Source: Choristoneura fumiferana (Eukaryota; Arthropoda; Insecta; Lepidoptera; Tortricidae). From it: a DNA stretch of 64,000 nt. The stretch covers positions 40,063,474 through 40,127,473 of the forward strand of contig NC_133472.1 in the NCBI RefSeq assembly GCF_025370935.1, written 5' to 3'. Below are positions 62,760-64,000 of the stretch, in pieces (the stretch's first letter is position 1; each line of letters opens with the position of its first letter). The position numbers and the translations under genes were made by a program. The notes beneath the pieces are model-generated. The model had not been told where the DNA came from. It saw nothing but the letters and a program-made list of their open reading frames with translations, and did no database searches.

Positions 62760-63310
62760 GCAGCATAGATGCAGTTTATGTGCGGCGGTCGTAAAAGAGA
62801 TAGTGAACTTAATCGTGTTTCTAAATTGGGTATCTAAAAAAAATTCTATACGTCAGTTGGTTTATTTATTAGAAAATATTGGACACGGAAATTTGGAAGT
62901 GAGGCCCGTGACGTCACACCGTGCTAAAATGTGTTGCACGGCGTGACGCTACGCGGAAAAAGGCTATATCTTCATTTGGTTTGAATTGACAAAAATATAA
63001 AATTCGCGTTCAATATTTTTTGATAATGTAACTGACAGTCCAATTAGCATTATCACAGAAATAATATCGTGATACAGGAAAGAGTTCAGCGATTTGTAGG
63101 GAGACCGAGCGTGTAACATTTTGCATAAGTACTTTGACGTCACGAGTGTAATTTAGTGAAGGGAAACTGTGATTCCTATTCAACCTAACCGTGCCATCTC
63201 GGCCTATAAAGGCCAGTTCGATTGGGCAACGATACGTAGATGGAGGTAGATCCTAATACAGCTATTCCTGCTCTTTACCACCTACGGCACATTGCGCACA
63301 AGACGACGAT
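62760..63310. other. Intergenic, nothing recognised
   Basis: Small open frames occur (62,758-62,946), but none has a recognisable domain. No clear repeat boundary is seen. Confidence 0.5.
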
Positions 63311-63318
63311 CAGGACCG

Positions 63319-63628
63319 GTGGCCGCAACAACCAGATTAACTAAAGAAGCGGCCATTTGTTTGTTGCGGACAAGTTCATCATCATCATCATCATCAGCCG
63401 GAAGACGTCCACTGCTGGACAAAGGCCTCCCCCTTAGAACGCCACAATGAACGTCATCTCGCCACTTGCTTCCACCGGTTTCCCTCTACACTAACGATGT
63501 CGTCAGTCCACCTGGTGGGAGGCCTGCCAAAGCTTCGTCTTCCGGTTGGTGGTCGCCACTCGAGGACTTTTGCGGCCAAGTGCGCGATGTTAATTTGGTT
63601 TCTTTAGTTAATCTGGTCGTGGCCGTCT
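63319..63628. mobile_element. Short TIR element split by a LINE end
   Basis: GGTGGCCGCAACAACCAGAT then TAACTAAAGAA at the left is inverted (TTCTTTAGTTAATCTGGTCG then TGGCCG) at the right. The LINE end 63,380-63,577 lies between. The arms are about 25 bp with one gap. Confidence 0.6.
63380..63577 (-). mobile_element. 5'-truncated LINE 3' end
   Basis: Near-identical to 62,372-62,639 but shorter. The flanks TTGCGGACAAGT and TTGCGGCCAAGT are probable target duplications with one mismatch. Confidence 0.78.
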
Positions 63629-63884
63629 AGTGCGTGAGGTGCATGTGGTCTTTAAGCAATTAAATGTAAACCTGATCTGCCTCTGGCTGTAGAATCAGCA
63701 CACATGCCAAAGTAGTGTCTCGTCGACGCTAGGGTAACGTCAGTGCTATTTGATACGGTGCAGGGAAAGCGAAATGAAATCGTGTATATAGACCTTGTGT
63801 GTGACTTAGGAAAAAGACTGAACAACAAAAATACAACTAACAAATGATAGTAAAACACGCCTTTTAATATTTAGGTATCATTTT

Positions 63885-63985
63885 AGTGTTCACATTATCC
63901 GTGCCGATTTGGTATTGCACGCCATTAAGATATCAGGAGCAGGACACCGATATCGGATCGGATAGTTTGAAAACTCTTACGCTAC
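63885..63985. mobile_element. Small TIR MITE, TTCACATTATCCGATCCG family
   Basis: TTCACATTATCCGTGCCGAT at the left is inverted at the right (ATCGGATCGGATAGTTTGAA then AACTCTTA). A related end lies at 34,680-34,735. Confidence 0.65.
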
Positions 63986-64000
63986 GTACGCTTTGAGTGC

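Overview
The window is insect nuclear DNA, and most probably lepidopteran (moth or butterfly). The four protein-coding genes are animal genes with GT-AG introns, and the rest is packed with short palindromic non-autonomous DNA elements, tRNA-derived SINEs, truncated non-LTR (LINE) 3' ends and Penelope-like ends of the kind I associate with Lepidoptera. There is no bacterial, viral or CRISPR content. The species cannot be named from the sequence alone.

Layout. 1-9,000: repeat-rich intergenic DNA with a GC-rich patch at 1.09-1.35 kb that may be a promoter or non-coding exon. 9,007-10,050 (+): an intronless gene for a 347-residue Pro/Gly-motif protein resembling ciliary or sperm-tail microtubule proteins (LEXM/CIMAP2-like). 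10,164-12,120: an inverted-repeat-bounded element that contains a broken LINE ORF1 (gag-like, CCHC) remnant. 12,121-20,188: AT-rich and nearly gene-free DNA, unusually poor in mobile elements in its first half, lying downstream of Nup153. 20,189-34,213 (-): nucleoporin Nup153, seven coding exons rebuilt from splice sites with consistent phases (1,349 residues). 38,554-39,148 (-): PPIL1, a spliceosomal cyclophilin, two exons (171 residues). 41,072-57,994 (+): an ARHGAP1/RhoGAP68F-type Sec14-RhoGAP, nine exons (496 residues), with a very long intron 2 full of nested elements. 57,995-64,000: intergenic and almost wholly palindromic elements and LINE ends.

The four genes have unrelated jobs (axonemal/sperm structure, nuclear pore basket, spliceosome, Rho GTPase and membrane trafficking). 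PPIL1 and the RhoGAP gene are divergently arranged about 1.9 kb apart; Nup153 lies downstream of PPIL1 on the same strand. Nothing in the sequence indicates that they act together.

The most rewarding structure is in the mobile DNA: several two- and three-layer nests with readable target-site duplications, a 130-bp perfect palindrome, a 60-bp perfect-arm GC-rich hairpin 24 bp upstream of a Nup153 splice acceptor, a foldback of two tRNA-like units, and two LINE ends that both landed inside palindromic elements. I did not find a convincing new multi-gene system. Exon boundaries come from reading splice sites and phase by eye, with no transcript evidence.
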